64,000 nt of DNA from Paratinospora sagittata (Eukaryota > Streptophyta > Magnoliopsida > Ranunculales > Menispermaceae): positions 17,120,001-17,184,000 of the forward strand of contig CM069607.1 of NCBI GenBank assembly GCA_035771175.1. The letters are read 5' to 3'. A program made the position numbers and the translations under genes. The notes under the pieces were generated by a model. The model did not search any database. It was not told where the DNA came from and saw only the letters and a program-made list of their open reading frames with translations. Positions 44,368 to 56,926 of this stretch are shown in pieces. Position 1 is the stretch's first letter. Each line of letters opens with the position of its first letter.

Positions 44368-47236
44368 TGTCACGACGCCCCTAACGTAGGTTGACGTCAT
44401 GACCGGCACAGTGTACTGTACATTGTACATATCCTATATACAGTATATAATACACTGTCAGCCTCAACAGACATACACAATATTTTCCAAAAATTTCGAC
44501 AGCATGTCCCTATAAATTGGACATCTCACATTTTTCTTGATATACCACAAATTAAATCCAATATATATAGATAGTCAACCACAATATTCATCCATTCATC
44601 TATCCATTCCATTCATTCATTTATCAACATTTCATCGACCATTTAATCATGTAATCATATTCATCATCATCAAGTATTCCACAAACCAAAATATTTAACT
44701 AAAATTCATTACCATACAACCCATCAAGATGATATTATATATATAGTGTGTGATAATTAAACATGTCAAAATAACACATGTATAAATCATTCCTCAAAGC
44801 ATACATACATACACAAGATAGGAATAAAGGTCACATGTCAATCACTCTCTAGTTTTTCCTTTTTCCCTTTGACTCTGTACCTAAAATATTGTAAGAAATG
44901 GAGTGAGCATACAACAAGCTTAATGAATATATCTCTTAATATGACAATCATATGCATTTAGGGAAACATGACATTTGAAATCATTCAAAACATTTATTTA
45001 ACACATATGCATCAGTCAACAAAGATATTATACATGCCAGCAATATAAATTTTATGTTTGTTCAATAAAACAATGAATCATTTTCAACGAAATTCACAAT
45101 CTCCTTCCTTCTAGTAATGGAATGGGTATGAACTCCTTATTATGCATCGATAAAGAGCCTACGCTCGGACCTCCCATTACCCAATTCACAATCATTTCAA
45201 GGATTCTAAAATCCTTGTTAGGACAGTCCTACTGACAATGAGGTTACGCATAACACTCATCCGGGACTAATTCCTAATGAAATAATATTATATGCGATCT
45301 GCCTTCGCACGTCTCGCATACTCCAATGCCAAAATCATTTATGAATGATTAATAAAACACAATGAATTTATATACATAGCATGCCTACATTTAAACATTT
45401 CATATAAATACAATGCCATACAAGAACCAAAATCAAGAAATATACTCACAGTGATTAAATGTTATTTCTATGTCAATGAACCCAGTAATATTCAGCACAA
45501 GGGATCACCATGACCATCACCAAACTTATTGCACCATCAAGCTTTCCAGCATCAATATTTCCTCAAGCTTATTCACCAACACATTCATTTTTTAATTCCT
45601 ATGCAAATATGAATTTAACATTATAAACTACTAAACACCATTCAATCTCACTAACACACCAATAAACATTTACAATTCATATATAATTCGAATCTATTTC
45701 ACTTAACTATACTTGTATTATTCATTTAAATACATTTTATTTGATCGAAGTCTTGCTCATTCACTACTAATTCTTACTTTAGCAACCTAAAAAATATTAA
45801 ACACATTCCATGAATTTAGGTTCCAGCTCAACTTAAGACTCATAAGCAGTTGAATACGTTACTATCTCATTACTGTGGTCAATCTAGATGTTTTCACAAG
45901 AAAAAACAGTCACAAGAAAAAACAGTAAAAATAGATTTCCAATTCATATTTCCACTAGTTCTAAGTTTTTTTTTCTACTGGAACATATATCAACTTTTAT
46001 TAAAAATATAGAACATTCCTAAAATTATTTTGTCCACATCGACACATGTAAAATCAGTCCTACTACCATTCTACTACCTTCAACTGGTATTTTACTAAGG
46101 TTTTACACGTTCGCGGAGGTCACGAAAGTAAATTTTATGCACCAAAACCAAATATTTAGTAACTAAAAATATCAAATCATATCCAAAAATCATGATCTTA
46201 ACATCGAAATGTCCGAAATTAGTAGATCTATTTTTCTACAGTCTCAAACCGGAGTTTCATTGAATTCCAATTCCATTTTATTCACTGGAAATAATCACAG
46301 TATTGTTTACGATACTGTTCATTGGAAACATGTATAATTTTACTAAAATTGTCAAACAGTCTCCAAAAAACATGAAATTAGTGTTGATGGACTCACAACA
46401 GTCCATTATACCATTCTATAGCCTTAAACCCAGTTCCATCGGGTTTTAATATGATTCAAAAGGTCTCCAATATCAAATCTAACTTCTAACAGCTATAAAA
46501 ATTCCAAATGAACAAATAAATAAAAGCTAACCACATATTCGGGGTTTCTACAGTCTAGGAAGTGTTTTACAACCTTCCAAGCAAATTTTCATTCAAGTTG
46601 GGTTAAAACCCCAATTTCAAAAATACCGTAAAACGGCTCCCATAGCAAACATTACTTCGAGAGAATCGTTGCATCTAGCTTAACTATCAATTTCATGAAG
46701 AAATAAAGTGAAAATCACTTACCGCAGGTCTTGATTCGGCAAAAATACGGCGATTCCTCTTCTTTCCCCTCTTTTTCTCTCTTCCTTCCTTTCTCTTTTT
46801 CTTTTTCTCTCTTCCTTCACAACGTGGAGAGAGAGATTAAAATGAGATGTTTTTTTTCCACGCTCCTCATGCAACTTAATAAAACAACTCCCCCCATCAA
46901 TTTCATTAATTTATTTAGCAACTCCTCATCTTATAATTTATATCATTTATTTAGCAACTCCCCCACTTCATTAAATCATTTAACTTTTTACTTCATTTAA
47001 TCATTTACCAATTAATACTATCATCTTTATTTAAGTTAATTTAATCATTCCCTTATCTAACTCCAATTCATATATTTAATTTATACCCTTCACTTTATGT
47101 ATTTAGCACTTATTCTCATACATACATACATACATACATACATACATTTGACTCTTATGTACGTATACGTGTATTATATACCTCGATAGACGCATAATTC
47201 AACGTATGTATTTAATTAAAACTGTGGGGTGTTACA
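44368..47236 (-). mobile_element. Chromovirus solo LTR (minus)
   Basis: On the minus strand TGTAACACCCCACAG to GGGGCGTCGTGACA, flanked by ATACT (44363-44367) and GTACT (47237-47241), a TSD with one mismatch. A (catac)n microsatellite lies at 47119-47148 and a pyrimidine-rich block at 46755-46830. The frame 46731-47000 is low-complexity. Confidence 0.88.
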
Positions 47237-47419
47237 GTACTAATATTCCTTGTTTCATATAATATGAGTGTATTACCAAGGAATATACATAAAATATCAT
47301 TAAGACTCCCCCTGAGTTTATGATGCTTCAATGATGGTACTTTCTCCCCCTTTTGAAATATCAAAAAGTGTAAAGTAGCATGAAATATATCTCCCCATAT
47401 AAAGGTAAGAATCAAAGTG

Positions 47420-48877
47420 TCACAGATCAGTCTCAGAGAACATCTGAAACTTTCTTCGAATATGAACGAACTGGTCTTTTGGGAAGGCTTTAGTAAATAT
47501 GTCAGCCAGTTGTTCTTTGGTGCCAATATGAGATAATATGACTTCTCCATTTTGCACATGATCTTGTAAAAAGTGATGTCTTATTTGAATATGCTTAGTT
47601 CGGGGGTGCAATACAGGATTTTTAGATATGTTAATAGCACTGGTATTATTACACAGAATTTCAACACATTGAATAAATATTTGATAATCCTGAAGTTATT
47701 GTTTCATGTAAAGAACCCGAGAACAACAACTTCCAGCTGTAACATATTCTGCTTCAGTTGTGGATAATGCCACAGAATGTTGTTTCTTACAAAACCAAGA
47801 AATCAAAGAATTTCCAAGAAAGTGACAAAATCAGGAGGTACTTTTCCTATCAGTTAGACTACCAGCATAGTCAAAGTCTACATAACTTCTGAGATCAAAA
47901 GTAGTACCTTTGGAATACCAAATTCCTAAGTGTGTTGTGCTATTTATGTATCTGAATATTCGTTTGACACACTTTAAATGAGATCCTTTCGGCTCATATT
48001 GAAATCTTGCACAAAGACAGACACTGAACATGATATCAGGTCGACTTGCTGTTAAGTACAAAAGACTTCCAATCATACTTCTATAATGTTTTGAATCAAC
48101 TGATTTACCTTTTTCATCCTTATCTAATTTGATTGCAGAGGTACAGGGAGTACCAATCGATTTCAAATTGTGCATTTGAAACTTTTTAACCATTTCCTTA
48201 GCATACTTTGATTGGCTTATGAAGGTGCTTTTCGACATTTGTTTAATTTGTAAGTCGAGAAAGTATGTAAGTTTTCCCATCATACTCATTTCAAATTCGT
48301 TCTGCATTAATTTAGAAAACTCATCACATAGTTTTTTGTTCGATGCACCAAAAATGATGTCATCCATATAAATTTAAACAATAAGCATATTGTCATTGTG
48401 ATGTTTGATAAACAAATTTGGATCAAGTTTTCCTTTTTGAAACTTATGATCTAAAAGAAATGAACTCAGTTGATCATACCAAGCTCTTGGAGCTAGTCTT
48501 AATCCATATGAGGCTCTGTGGAGTTTGAACATATATTTTGGGTCTTGATCATCCTCAAACCTTGGAGGTTGTTCCACATATACATCTTCGTTGATATATC
48601 CATTTAGAAAAACATTCTTTACATCCATTTGGTATAAGGGAAAATCCTTGTAACAAGCATAGGCAAGTAATATTCTTATTGCCTCTAATCTTGCTACTGG
48701 GGCAAAGGCTTCTTTGAAGTCTATGCCTTCTTCTTGGTTGTACCCTTGCGCAACCAATCTAGCCTTATTGCGGACAATGATACCTTGTTCATTCTTTTTG
48801 TTTCTAAAGATCCATTTGGTTCTTATAACAAATTGATGAAAAGGTCTAGGAACCAATTCCCATACTTTGTTTCGCAC
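47420..48877 (-). pseudogene. Sirevirus reverse transcriptase and RNase H
   Basis: RT motifs of the copia type: [55 protein letters not shown] and [20 protein letters not shown]. After a stop at 48374-48376 comes IYMDDIIFGAS (catalytic YMDD). Next are MGKLTYFLDLQIKQM, SRPDIMFSVCLCARFQ and DYAGSLTDRKSTS (RNase H start, stop near 47831). RNase H continues in the same direction with decayed STTEAEYV and ends HIGTKEQLADIFTKAFPK before the stop near 47420. Lineage features fit SIRE-type copia. The intact aspartates suggest fairly recent decay. Confidence 0.92.
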
Positions 48878-48910
48878 AAGGTGTCCTAGTTTTTCTTACA
48901 TAGCAAGAAT

Positions 48911-50407
48911 CTAGTTTTCATCTTTCAGTACCTCTTCCACTTTAATTGATTCAAATTGTGATACAAAAGCAACAAGCTCCTGATCTTTTTGAATTGAAGC
49001 TCTAGTGGATACACCCTTTCGTGGATCTCCTAAAATTTGATCTTGGGAAAGACCTTGAAACAGTCTAGAGTTTTTAGAAGATTTTAAAGATGGTCCAGGC
49101 TCAAGATCTATAACCTTGGTTGTCTTGGGTTCATCGTCATCAAAATTTAATTGCTTGAATTCATCCTTAAGACTTTTCTTATTATCACTTTCATCAAAAT
49201 TTATATGAATTGATTCTTCTACAGTTTGATTAGATTTGTTGAAGACTCTGTAGGTTTTACTGTGAGAGGAATATCCTAAGAATATTCCTATATCTGATTT
49301 AGGTTCAAACTTATCTAAGTTGTCTTTATCATTGAGAATAAAACATTTACATCCAATTGCTTGGAAGTAACTGATGTTGGGTGCTTTACCCTTCCATAGT
49401 TCATATGGAGTTTTATTCAAATATTTTCTACTCAGAACTCGGTTCATCACATAGCAGGCAATGTTTATAGCTTCACCCCAAAAATGATTTGCAGTGTTAT
49501 ACTCATTGAGCATGGTTCTACACATCTCCTGTAGAGTTCTATTCTTTTTCTCAACTACACCATTTTGCTGTGGTGTCCTAGGGGCTGATAGATGGTGAGT
49601 GTAACCTTGATTGTTACAAAATTCTTTGAGATTTTTATTGACAAATTCACCACCTCTATCACTCCTAATTATGTTGATTTTGTGACCCTTTTCATTTTTT
49701 ACTCTCTTAAAGAATTTTATAAATGTTTTACAAGCATCAAATTTATGAGCCAATAGAAATACCTATGTGAATCGAGTAAAGTCATCAACAATCACAAACA
49801 CATATGATTTACCACCTAAGCTTTTGGTTTTGGTTGTTCCGAAAAGATCCATGTGAATCAGTTCGAGAGCTCTAGAGGTTGATTGATGCCTCTTGCTCTT
49901 AAATGATGATCGGGTATGCTTACCAAGTTGACATGGTTCACATACCTTGTCATTTGAGTAAGTTCCTTTCGGAATACCCTTCGCAAAATCATGTTTGACA
50001 ATTCTAGACATGTTATCCATATTAACATGAGCTAATCTCCTATGCCATAGCCATGCATCATTACAAGAGATAGCACTCAAACATGTTACATTTTGTTTCT
50101 TCATGTCATTAAAGTTTGTGCAATACACATTCTTAATTCTAGATGCCATGAACGCAACAGTTTTATCAGCATGCTTGATAATGCACCTATTTGCTTCAAA
50201 TGAAATGCCATAACCCTTGTCACATAATTGACTAATGCTCAAGAGATTATGCTTCAGCCCTTTAACATAAAGTACATCAGATATGGATAGAGAATTGTTA
50301 CCAATAGTTCCAATGCCTTCAATATCACCTTTGTTGTCGTCTCCGAAGGTGACTTTTCCTCCTTTCTTCTTTTCAAGGGTCAAAAAGTTGGATCTATCTC
50401 TAGACAT
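48911..50407 (-). pseudogene. Sirevirus integrase
   Basis: Two frames, 50407-49763 and 49753-48911. The first holds the GAG-pre-integrase zinc module (LWHRRLAHVNMDNMSRIVKH, CEPCQLGKHTR) and the first catalytic block, LELIHMDLFG, then VIVDDFTRFT. The second has IIRSDRGGEFVNKNLKEFCN and SAPRTPQQNGVVEKKNRTLQ (second Asp and the Glu). It continues with FWGEAINIACYVMNRVL and GCKCFILNDKDNLDKFEPKS. The break between them is a stop plus about 10 bp. The DDE residues are retained. Confidence 0.92.
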
Positions 50408-50660
50408 GTGCCTTGAACAACCATTGTCTAGATACCATAAATCTTAATTTTTGCACATGTACACAAGATAAAATATTTTTGATTTTGGTACCTATGCTTG
50501 TTTGGGTCCATGCATGTTAGCATCAGTAAGAACAAAATTTTCAATCCATGCATATTTTCTTTTCTTTTTACGTAAGACATTGCATCTAAATATTGTATGA
50601 CCTTCCCCATGACATTTGTTGCATTTTGGTCTTTTGATCAGTATGATACCGTACTCCTTT
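50408..50660 (-). pseudogene. Sirevirus protease region
   Basis: Decayed stretch in which WYLDNGCSRHMSRDRSNF reads across 50440-50390. The usual copia protease motif is D-S-G-C/A; here the second residue is Asn. Upstream a second knuckle-like CHGEGHTIFRC (about 50625-50590) is visible. Frame breaks occur at about 50447 and 50655. Confidence 0.75.
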
Positions 50661-52066
50661 TAGTTAGACCCATGAGTGTAGCCTAAGCCAGTCTTGTCGA
50701 ATGCACATCTTTGTGATCCTAACATTATGTCAAATATCTTTTGACCATTTGTGAATTTAATCACGGTGCAGTTCAGGTCTTCCCCTTCCTTTCTAAGAGT
50801 TTCATTTTCATTTTTTAATTTCCCAACAACTTCTTTAAGTTGTTCATTGTCTAGAGACATTCCGTCTAGCTCTTCTTGTTGGAATTCTATTTCCTCAAGA
50901 GCTTCTCCAAAACTATGCTTGAGCTTTTCATTTTTCTTGGTATCTTTACTAAGTTTTGTCTTAAGTTCCTGAATATGAGCATAGAGCTCATTAAGTTTGT
51001 CAATGGGTTCAGATTTTACCTCGATGCTTGCCATAAGCACAGTGTTGCATTGTGATCTGGATCTGCTTCATCTTCGCTTGAACTTGAATCATCCAATGTA
51101 GCTTTGAGAACTTTCTTGTCCTTTCTATATGAGCTTGAATTATTTTTATATTTAGTGGGACATTCGCTCTTTACATGACCTGGTTTGTTACAACCATAAC
51201 AAATTAATTCTACTGGTTTAGACTCGGGTTTCTTTCCTTTGTGAAACCTTGAGTAAGAGTTATTCTTACTCTTTCTCCTAAACAACTTATTGAACTTTCT
51301 AGATAACATAGCCATGTCATCTTCTGAATCTAAATCATTTTCAGAATCAGTTTCAACATTGAGGGCAATAGATTTCTTTTCTTTTTCGTCAACTTTGACC
51401 GGGCTTGTCTTATCTTTTAACTTCGTTTCATGAACCATCAATGAACCACATAGTTCATCAAAAGCATATTCAGCTAGATTCTTGGCTTCTTCAATTGTTG
51501 TGACCTTGGGTTCCCATGATCTGGGTAGGCCTCTTAGAAGCTTTCAAACAGTTTCTTCTTGGTCATAGATTTTTCCTAGGTTCTTCATCTCATTGATGTT
51601 TGTTGTAAACCGAGCAATAGCCTCAGCTATTGAATTAGTTTTCTTCATCCTATAGGTCTCATATTTTTCAACTAACAGTTGGAGCTTTGACTTTTTAACT
51701 TGCAAAGTTCCTTCGTGGGTGACCTCTAACTTGTTCCAGATTTCCTTAGCGGTTTCACATGCACTAACTCTATTGAACTCTTCGACTGATCAACTGCAAA
51801 ACAAAATGTTTACAGCTCGGTTATTCAATAGTTTCCTTGGTACTCCATTAGTCTATTTCCTTTGGGACAGTAGCATTGTCAACTATTTTATTAAGCCTCG
51901 GACAATCGTATCTCACAACATCCTACATCTCTAGATCTTGGGCTTTAAGGTAGTACCTAATCTTAGTTTTCTAGTGTGAATAGTTTTCTCCCTTGAACAG
52001 TGGTGGTCGAATGGTGGAGTTTCCTTCACCTGAGAGATAAGTGCTTCTTTCGTTTTGTCCTGCCAT
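50660..52066 (-). pseudogene. Sirevirus gag
   Basis: Starts MAGQNERSTYLSGEGN at 52066, just inside the PBS, then decays through many stops (51960-51445) over the UBN2 capsid. Frame 51441-51016 carries an acidic, Lys-rich stretch and the zinc knuckle CYGCNKPGHVKSECP, then KYKNNSSSYRKDKK and a Ser/Asp-rich segment. Frame 51040-50660 is a predicted coiled coil (IDKLNELYAHIQELKTKLS) ending QRCAFDKTGLGYTHGSN, a typical SIRE gag C-terminus. Confidence 0.88.
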
Positions 52067-52104
52067 AGTCAATCAAAGATGGTTAGATACTTTGACGGTT
52101 AACC

Positions 52105-52119
52105 TGCTCTGATTCCAAT
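52105..52119 (-). promoter_or_regulatory. Primer binding site, one mismatch
   Basis: Minus strand attggaatcagagcag, against the usual attggtatcagagc (initiator tRNA-Met), directly after the LTR end CCAACA. Confidence 0.8.
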
Positions 52120-54110
52120 TGTTGGCCCAGATATGCCCAAGAGGGGGGGTGAATTGGACACTGAGCAGATTTTAACCTTTCTTAAAATTGTGCAGAATAA
52201 TGAAAGCAGATTAAACGAAGTATAGCAATCAAATACAGCAAATGTAAATGAGACAATGCAAGCAAGATTTATAGTTGTTCGACCGCACCTACATCCACTA
52301 CCTAACCTCCTCAGTTAAGATTTGTTTAAACTCCACTATCGACTATCTTACGGGTGAAGATCAAACCGGTACACTTTCACAACTTACGGGTGTGAGAGGA
52401 CCGTTTCTCTACTTACAGCTGAGTGAGAACCTATTCTCAACTTACGAGTGTGAGAAGACCGTTTACAACTTTGAGCAACACTTGCTCTAACTCGGTGACT
52501 TACAAGTCACCACAAACTGAATACAAGATGAGATGTGATTCCTTTTACTCAGAATCAAAGTGATACTTACAAAGCTCTGGATTGAACCTTCTGTGATCAC
52601 TGATTCAGCAAAATATGTATGATGAAGTTTATGCTGAATGCAGGTTCAAAGAGCTTTTGTCTTCTTTAGTGGGTTTTCAAAATAATGAAGATGAAGATCA
52701 ATCAACCTAGAAGACTTTAAGTTTTTCTTTCAAAAGATCATATGATCAAGCGCAAGTGAAAGAATACTAAGTTTCAAAAAGTGTTTAGCACAAGCGAAAA
52801 TTGTTAATACGTTTTGAATGAATATCAGTTTCGTATTTCATTAGTGGTTTTTCTGCTTTAAGGCAGCACGTATATATAGGAATAACAGAGACGCAATGGA
52901 CTTGGTAATTTTGGCGCTCTAAGTTATTTCAAATATAACGTTAACATTCTTTCCCGAAATAGATCAAGTTAGCTCAATGCATATTACAGCGATAGCACCT
53001 GAATCATCTGATCCTTTCATGAAAGAGGAATGTTCTGATGAGGTTTTAGAACGTTTAAAAAGTTCTAAAAAGTTGTTGTACGATTATGAAAAGTTCTAAA
53101 AAGTATTCATAGGTTTTTGAAAAAGTTAACAGAAATAGCAGTAACGTTAGAACAACAGAAATATTATTTCTGTCGTTTTGTTCCTTTGAGGGTGCTCATA
53201 GAACATCAACGTCCTACTGAACAATGAAGTGAGGGCGCTACTGAAAAGTAAGCGTCCTAACTTACTTTGACAATTGAACGACTCAAATCGTGAGGGCGTT
53301 ACTTAGCAGTAACCGTCCTGCTTTGTTTTAAAACATTTGACACACGAGGGCGCTACTCAAGAGTAAGCGTCCTGAACTATTAAAAACAGTTTTAAAACAA
53401 TGTTAAGTGCGCTAACGGACGGTAAGCATCCTGAAAGTTATTTAAGTTGATTCTAAAGATGAGGGAGCTCTTACACAAGTAGCGTCCTAATAATTTATTT
53501 AACTTATAACTTATCAGCATCCTTAAAGATAGAAATCACTTAAAGACAAAAAGAAATTTCAGCGAGTTAAAACTAAGTCAGCGTCCTGACATTCTCAAAA
53601 GTTGATAAAAAGAAAGGTCACCACTAACAAGTAAGCGTCCTTATTAATCAATTCAATTCAACCTTGAGCTTCCTAATATTTTATCAGCATCCTGACTCCA
53701 AGTCCAGGAGGGCGCTGCTTAAAACATTAGCGTCCTAAAAGACTTATATAAAAATGATTTTTGATTTCTCAATTAAAGCTTTATAAGACATAATGTAACA
53801 AGATTAAATCGGATATGCAACCGATCGATTAAAACATGCAAGTATGCATATTGCTGAATCACATGACATAGAAGGTCCTACAACCTATTATAATCTAATC
53901 ATACAACTAAACATCTTCAAATGATCATGGTCTTCACAAAGATCTTTTAATACGTTCATCATGCATCATTGAATCTTTGAAACCTTGAAGTAAGATTAAA
54001 TATGTCATATGTGCAATAATATCATAAACAAAATATAGTTTTGTAATCATCAAAATCTTTTATAATAGGTACATATTCTCGTAAGGGACATGAGGATAAT
54101 TTGTTCAACA
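52120..54110 (-). repeat. Sirevirus 5' LTR
   Basis: Minus strand TGTTGAACAAATTATCC to GGGCCAACA, 1991 bp. It contains the reversed agcgtcct hairpin array (53180-53750), the stem-loop array (52340-52470), the CCACTA...TAGTTG arms (left arm mutated) and a TATA box near 52268-52272. The frame 52275-52490 lies in the LTR. Confidence 0.9.
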
Positions 54111-55247
54111 TATTATGGATCATGAAATTGATCTAGAATGTGTAAATTCATGTTGATTGTAGGACTTTAAATTGGTTGATTTCTTTTGGGAATAGCTTGT
54201 GTAATTAACTTTGAATTGGTATTGAGTATTTCTTACGTTTATTCTCCATTTATGGCATTTTATATATGACATTGATTTGTTAAAATGTATGCATTTATGG
54301 TGTATGTATATGCATGGAATTAATACTCATGAAAATGGTTTTTGTGCATTGGATTGCCTGGGGTATTAAGGAATTATCATTTTGGCGTTGGTTATCTTTC
54401 TACTTACTTGTTCTTCTAGAAATGTGCCGCCGGGGTTACTTGGATTAGTGCTCCATGGAAAGGACTTTCCTTGGGAAGAATGTAAGGTTAGAAGGGTAGG
54501 TATTAGGTAATGTGTTGGTCTTTCCTCATAAAGAGAAATAGCAGAAGTGTAGTCACTATTATCTGGGATTGACCTCGGTTGAGGCGTTTGCATGTTTTAT
54601 GAAAAATCGATGCATTGATTTGTATATTATTTAGTTTGGATCATGTATGTTATATTTAATTGATGCACTTGATTTCATAAATGTTTATAAAATGACATAC
54701 ATGTCTCTATAAATTCATTTATAGAGTTAATTTGGAGAATACTTCATTAAGCTTGTTGATTGCTCACCCCTTTTTCCCTATTTATCTCATGTTCAGAACC
54801 AAAAGGAAAGGGTAAGGCCTAGATTGTGGACTTGTAGCCTTTCACTTCTTTGGACTCATGTGAGCATACAGGGACTTGGGTTTTATTTTGACTATTTTGT
54901 TCTTTTGAGTATGTAAATATATATCACAAAGAAATAATGTACATATTTATCACATAGATGCGCAGTGTATACAAATACATGTATATGACACATGTTTTGG
55001 GGAGTAGATGTTTTTTTTTTATATAGATGATCACATATATGTTGAACCATGTGGATGTATAGGACGATATGATCTTTTTGGAGAAAAAAAATTTATGGTT
55101 AAATTATATATGATGCCATATACAAGTTGTATGTAGTATTGATGGTGTATTAGGTGGAGGTTGAGCAGGGCCTCAAGTTTTTTCCTGGAGTGGCATTACC
55201 TGGGGTTCTATGCCGGTCGTGACGTCACCCAGAGGGAGGTCATGACA
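54111..55247 (+). mobile_element. Chromovirus LTR, right part (outer element)
   Basis: Starts with the copia TSD and runs to GAGGTCATGACA (55247). It shares the end pattern gccggtcgtgacgtcac with the LTRs at 38014 and 41389. The PBS follows. Confidence 0.75.
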
Positions 55248-55251
55248 ATAT

Positions 55252-55263
55252 TGGTATCAGAGC
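55252..55263 (+). promoter_or_regulatory. Primer binding site (tRNA-Met)
   Basis: An exact TGGTATCAGAGC after the outer LTR end, showing that this LTR was a 5' LTR in the + direction. Only about 70 bp of leader follows before copia sequence. Confidence 0.88.
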
Positions 55264-55330
55264 CTATGATTTAGGTTGTAAAAGCTTTAAAAGGATAAAA
55301 GCCTTATAATATTAAGTGTTTGAAATCATC

Positions 55331-55494
55331 AAAAAGGGGGAGATTGATAATCCAATAACCCCCTTCGGTTTTGATGATTACAAACAACATTAGTCTTTTT
55401 GGTACAAATCACTTCACTCAAGTGTTTTCAGCTTTATTGACCACCACAATTCAAGTACAAGGTTTAAAGCTTGAAGACTATGAAAACTTTCAAG
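55331..55494 (+). mobile_element. Sirevirus PPT and LTR start
   Basis: PPT aaaaagggggagat (55331-55344), then LTR TGATAATCCAATAACCCC (55345 on). It aligns with the start of the LTR at 56927 through gttttgatgatt and caagtgtttt. It is broken at 55494 by LTR sequence in the other orientation. Confidence 0.7.
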
Positions 55495-56926
55495 TGATAG
55501 ACACCCAAGAGGGGGGTGAATTGGGTGTTGGTGGATTTTTCAAGATCTTTCTCAAACAATTAATATACATGAACAAGCAATAACGCAGGAATGTAAATAA
55601 AGCAGTAAAGTGGACAATGCGCAGCGATATATAGTGGTTCGGCTTCCCAATAAGCCTACCTCTACTACCTAGTCTCCTCGATTAGGATTTCCAAAACCTT
55701 TCACTAAGCTGATCCTACTTCACGGGTAAGGATCAAATCGAATACAAACTTTGATTCTCCGCAGGAGAATCTTCCCAACTAGCACACTTGCTAGATTTCA
55801 GTGATTCAACAATTTATCAACAGGAAATTTGTTCAACAAGGGAACAAACTCCAAGAAAAGAATGAAGTACAACTTTAGATAATGTCTTATAGAATTTCTC
55901 AGCCACTTTAATACTAAAAGCATGCCTTGCAAAAAATTGAATAATCAAAATGATATTACCTCGAAACGAACCAGAAACAGATAATAATAGTGCTCAAGAC
56001 GATGAACAACTTTTGTTAAAATGAAAATACCAGAATCTCAATGCATCGACATGTGTATTCAAATCATCAATGGTGGCTGCCTTTAGTTGCAGAGCAAAAA
56101 TAGTTTCAGAAATGATATTAAAAGTTCTTAGTCCTTAGAGTAGGGTTTAATGATTGTTTAAATAGAAAACTATGGTTCAAAACCCTAAACCTATCATGAG
56201 TGGCCAGGATTAAAAGATTTAATCATGTATTAATGAAATCAATGGCCCACAATGGTTGCTCAAGTTTAAAACCTGAAAATGTGAAAAAATGAAAAAAAAT
56301 AGGCTGGAGTGCATTTCAGGGAAGTGGAGTGCGTTACATGAAGCTCGAGAAAAAACAACACAATTTCACACATTAGATGGATAGTGTTTCAAAAGGTGGA
56401 AACGCGTTTCATCAGACCCGAGGCAAAAATGCAAATTTTTGGTCAACCCAGCTGGAACGGGTTTCATAGAGCCCGAGGCAAAAACACATTAAAATGGGTT
56501 TTGTATAGCTGGAACACATTTCATTAAGCTGACACATGTTTCACAAGATCTGAGAGTTATGCACACCCTTTGCCTTGTGCCTGAAACGTGTTTCTCCTTG
56601 TTGGAGTGCGTTTGAGCTTGACAGAGGAAAATGAGATGTGTTTTCTCTACAGGAGTGCATTCCACAGAGTAGGAATGCATTCCACGAGCAAAATACTGCT
56701 TAAGTTCTATGAGTGATAAAACGATAAAAATCGAGTTAAACCACAATTAAATCTTCAAGTAAGATCGAAGGGTTAAAAACTTTGAGAGGTAGAATTCGAT
56801 TCGGTTAAACACACGATAAAGATAAGTGGCTGATCAATTACTGAAAGAAACTTACAACCTAGAAAGATCTAAAGTAGTTACAATGTTTCGAGATGTTCCG
56901 TTCTTGTACTTTGATCTTCGGTTGCC
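55495..56926 (-). mobile_element. Second Sirevirus LTR family, minus, 5' part lost
   Basis: Inner end tgatagacacccaagagggg (55495) is the reverse of the CCCCCCTCTTGG end signature. Conserved promoter arms are at 55628-55686 and a stem-loop GATTCTC/GAGAATC at about 55762-55779. A palindrome array of unrelated sequence (56320-56700) occupies the place of the agcgtcct array. No matching outer TSD was found. The frame 56489-56746 is antisense noise. Confidence 0.7.
56320..56700. repeat. Palindrome array (GAAACGCGTTTC / GGAATGCATTCC type)
   Basis: Perfect 12-bp palindromes at 56399-56410, 56583-56594 and 56672-56683, with several near-palindromes between (for example ggagtgcattcc 56652-56663 and ggaacgggtttc near 56455). 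The common half-site is GGA(A/G)(T/C)GC. Confidence 0.75.

Larger units (their letters stand above)
35730..54110 (-). mobile_element. Sirevirus (Ty1/copia), full outline, with nested insertions
   Basis: Bounded by TSD TATTA (35725-35729 and 54111-54115) and TG...CA ends. Read on the minus strand: 5' LTR 54110-52120, PBS 52119-52105, gag-pol 52066-47420, PPT 44292-44278, 3' LTR 44277-35730. Nested insertions: solo LTR 44368-47236 in the internal region, solo LTR 41389-44152 and gypsy fragment 36447-40983 in the 3' LTR. About 780 bp of the 3' LTR, matching 52806-53580, is missing where the gypsy fragment sits. Confidence 0.9.

Noticed and set aside
46731..47000. 89-residue Ser/Phe-rich frame
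   Set aside because: Lies in the pyrimidine-rich leader of a solo LTR; low complexity.
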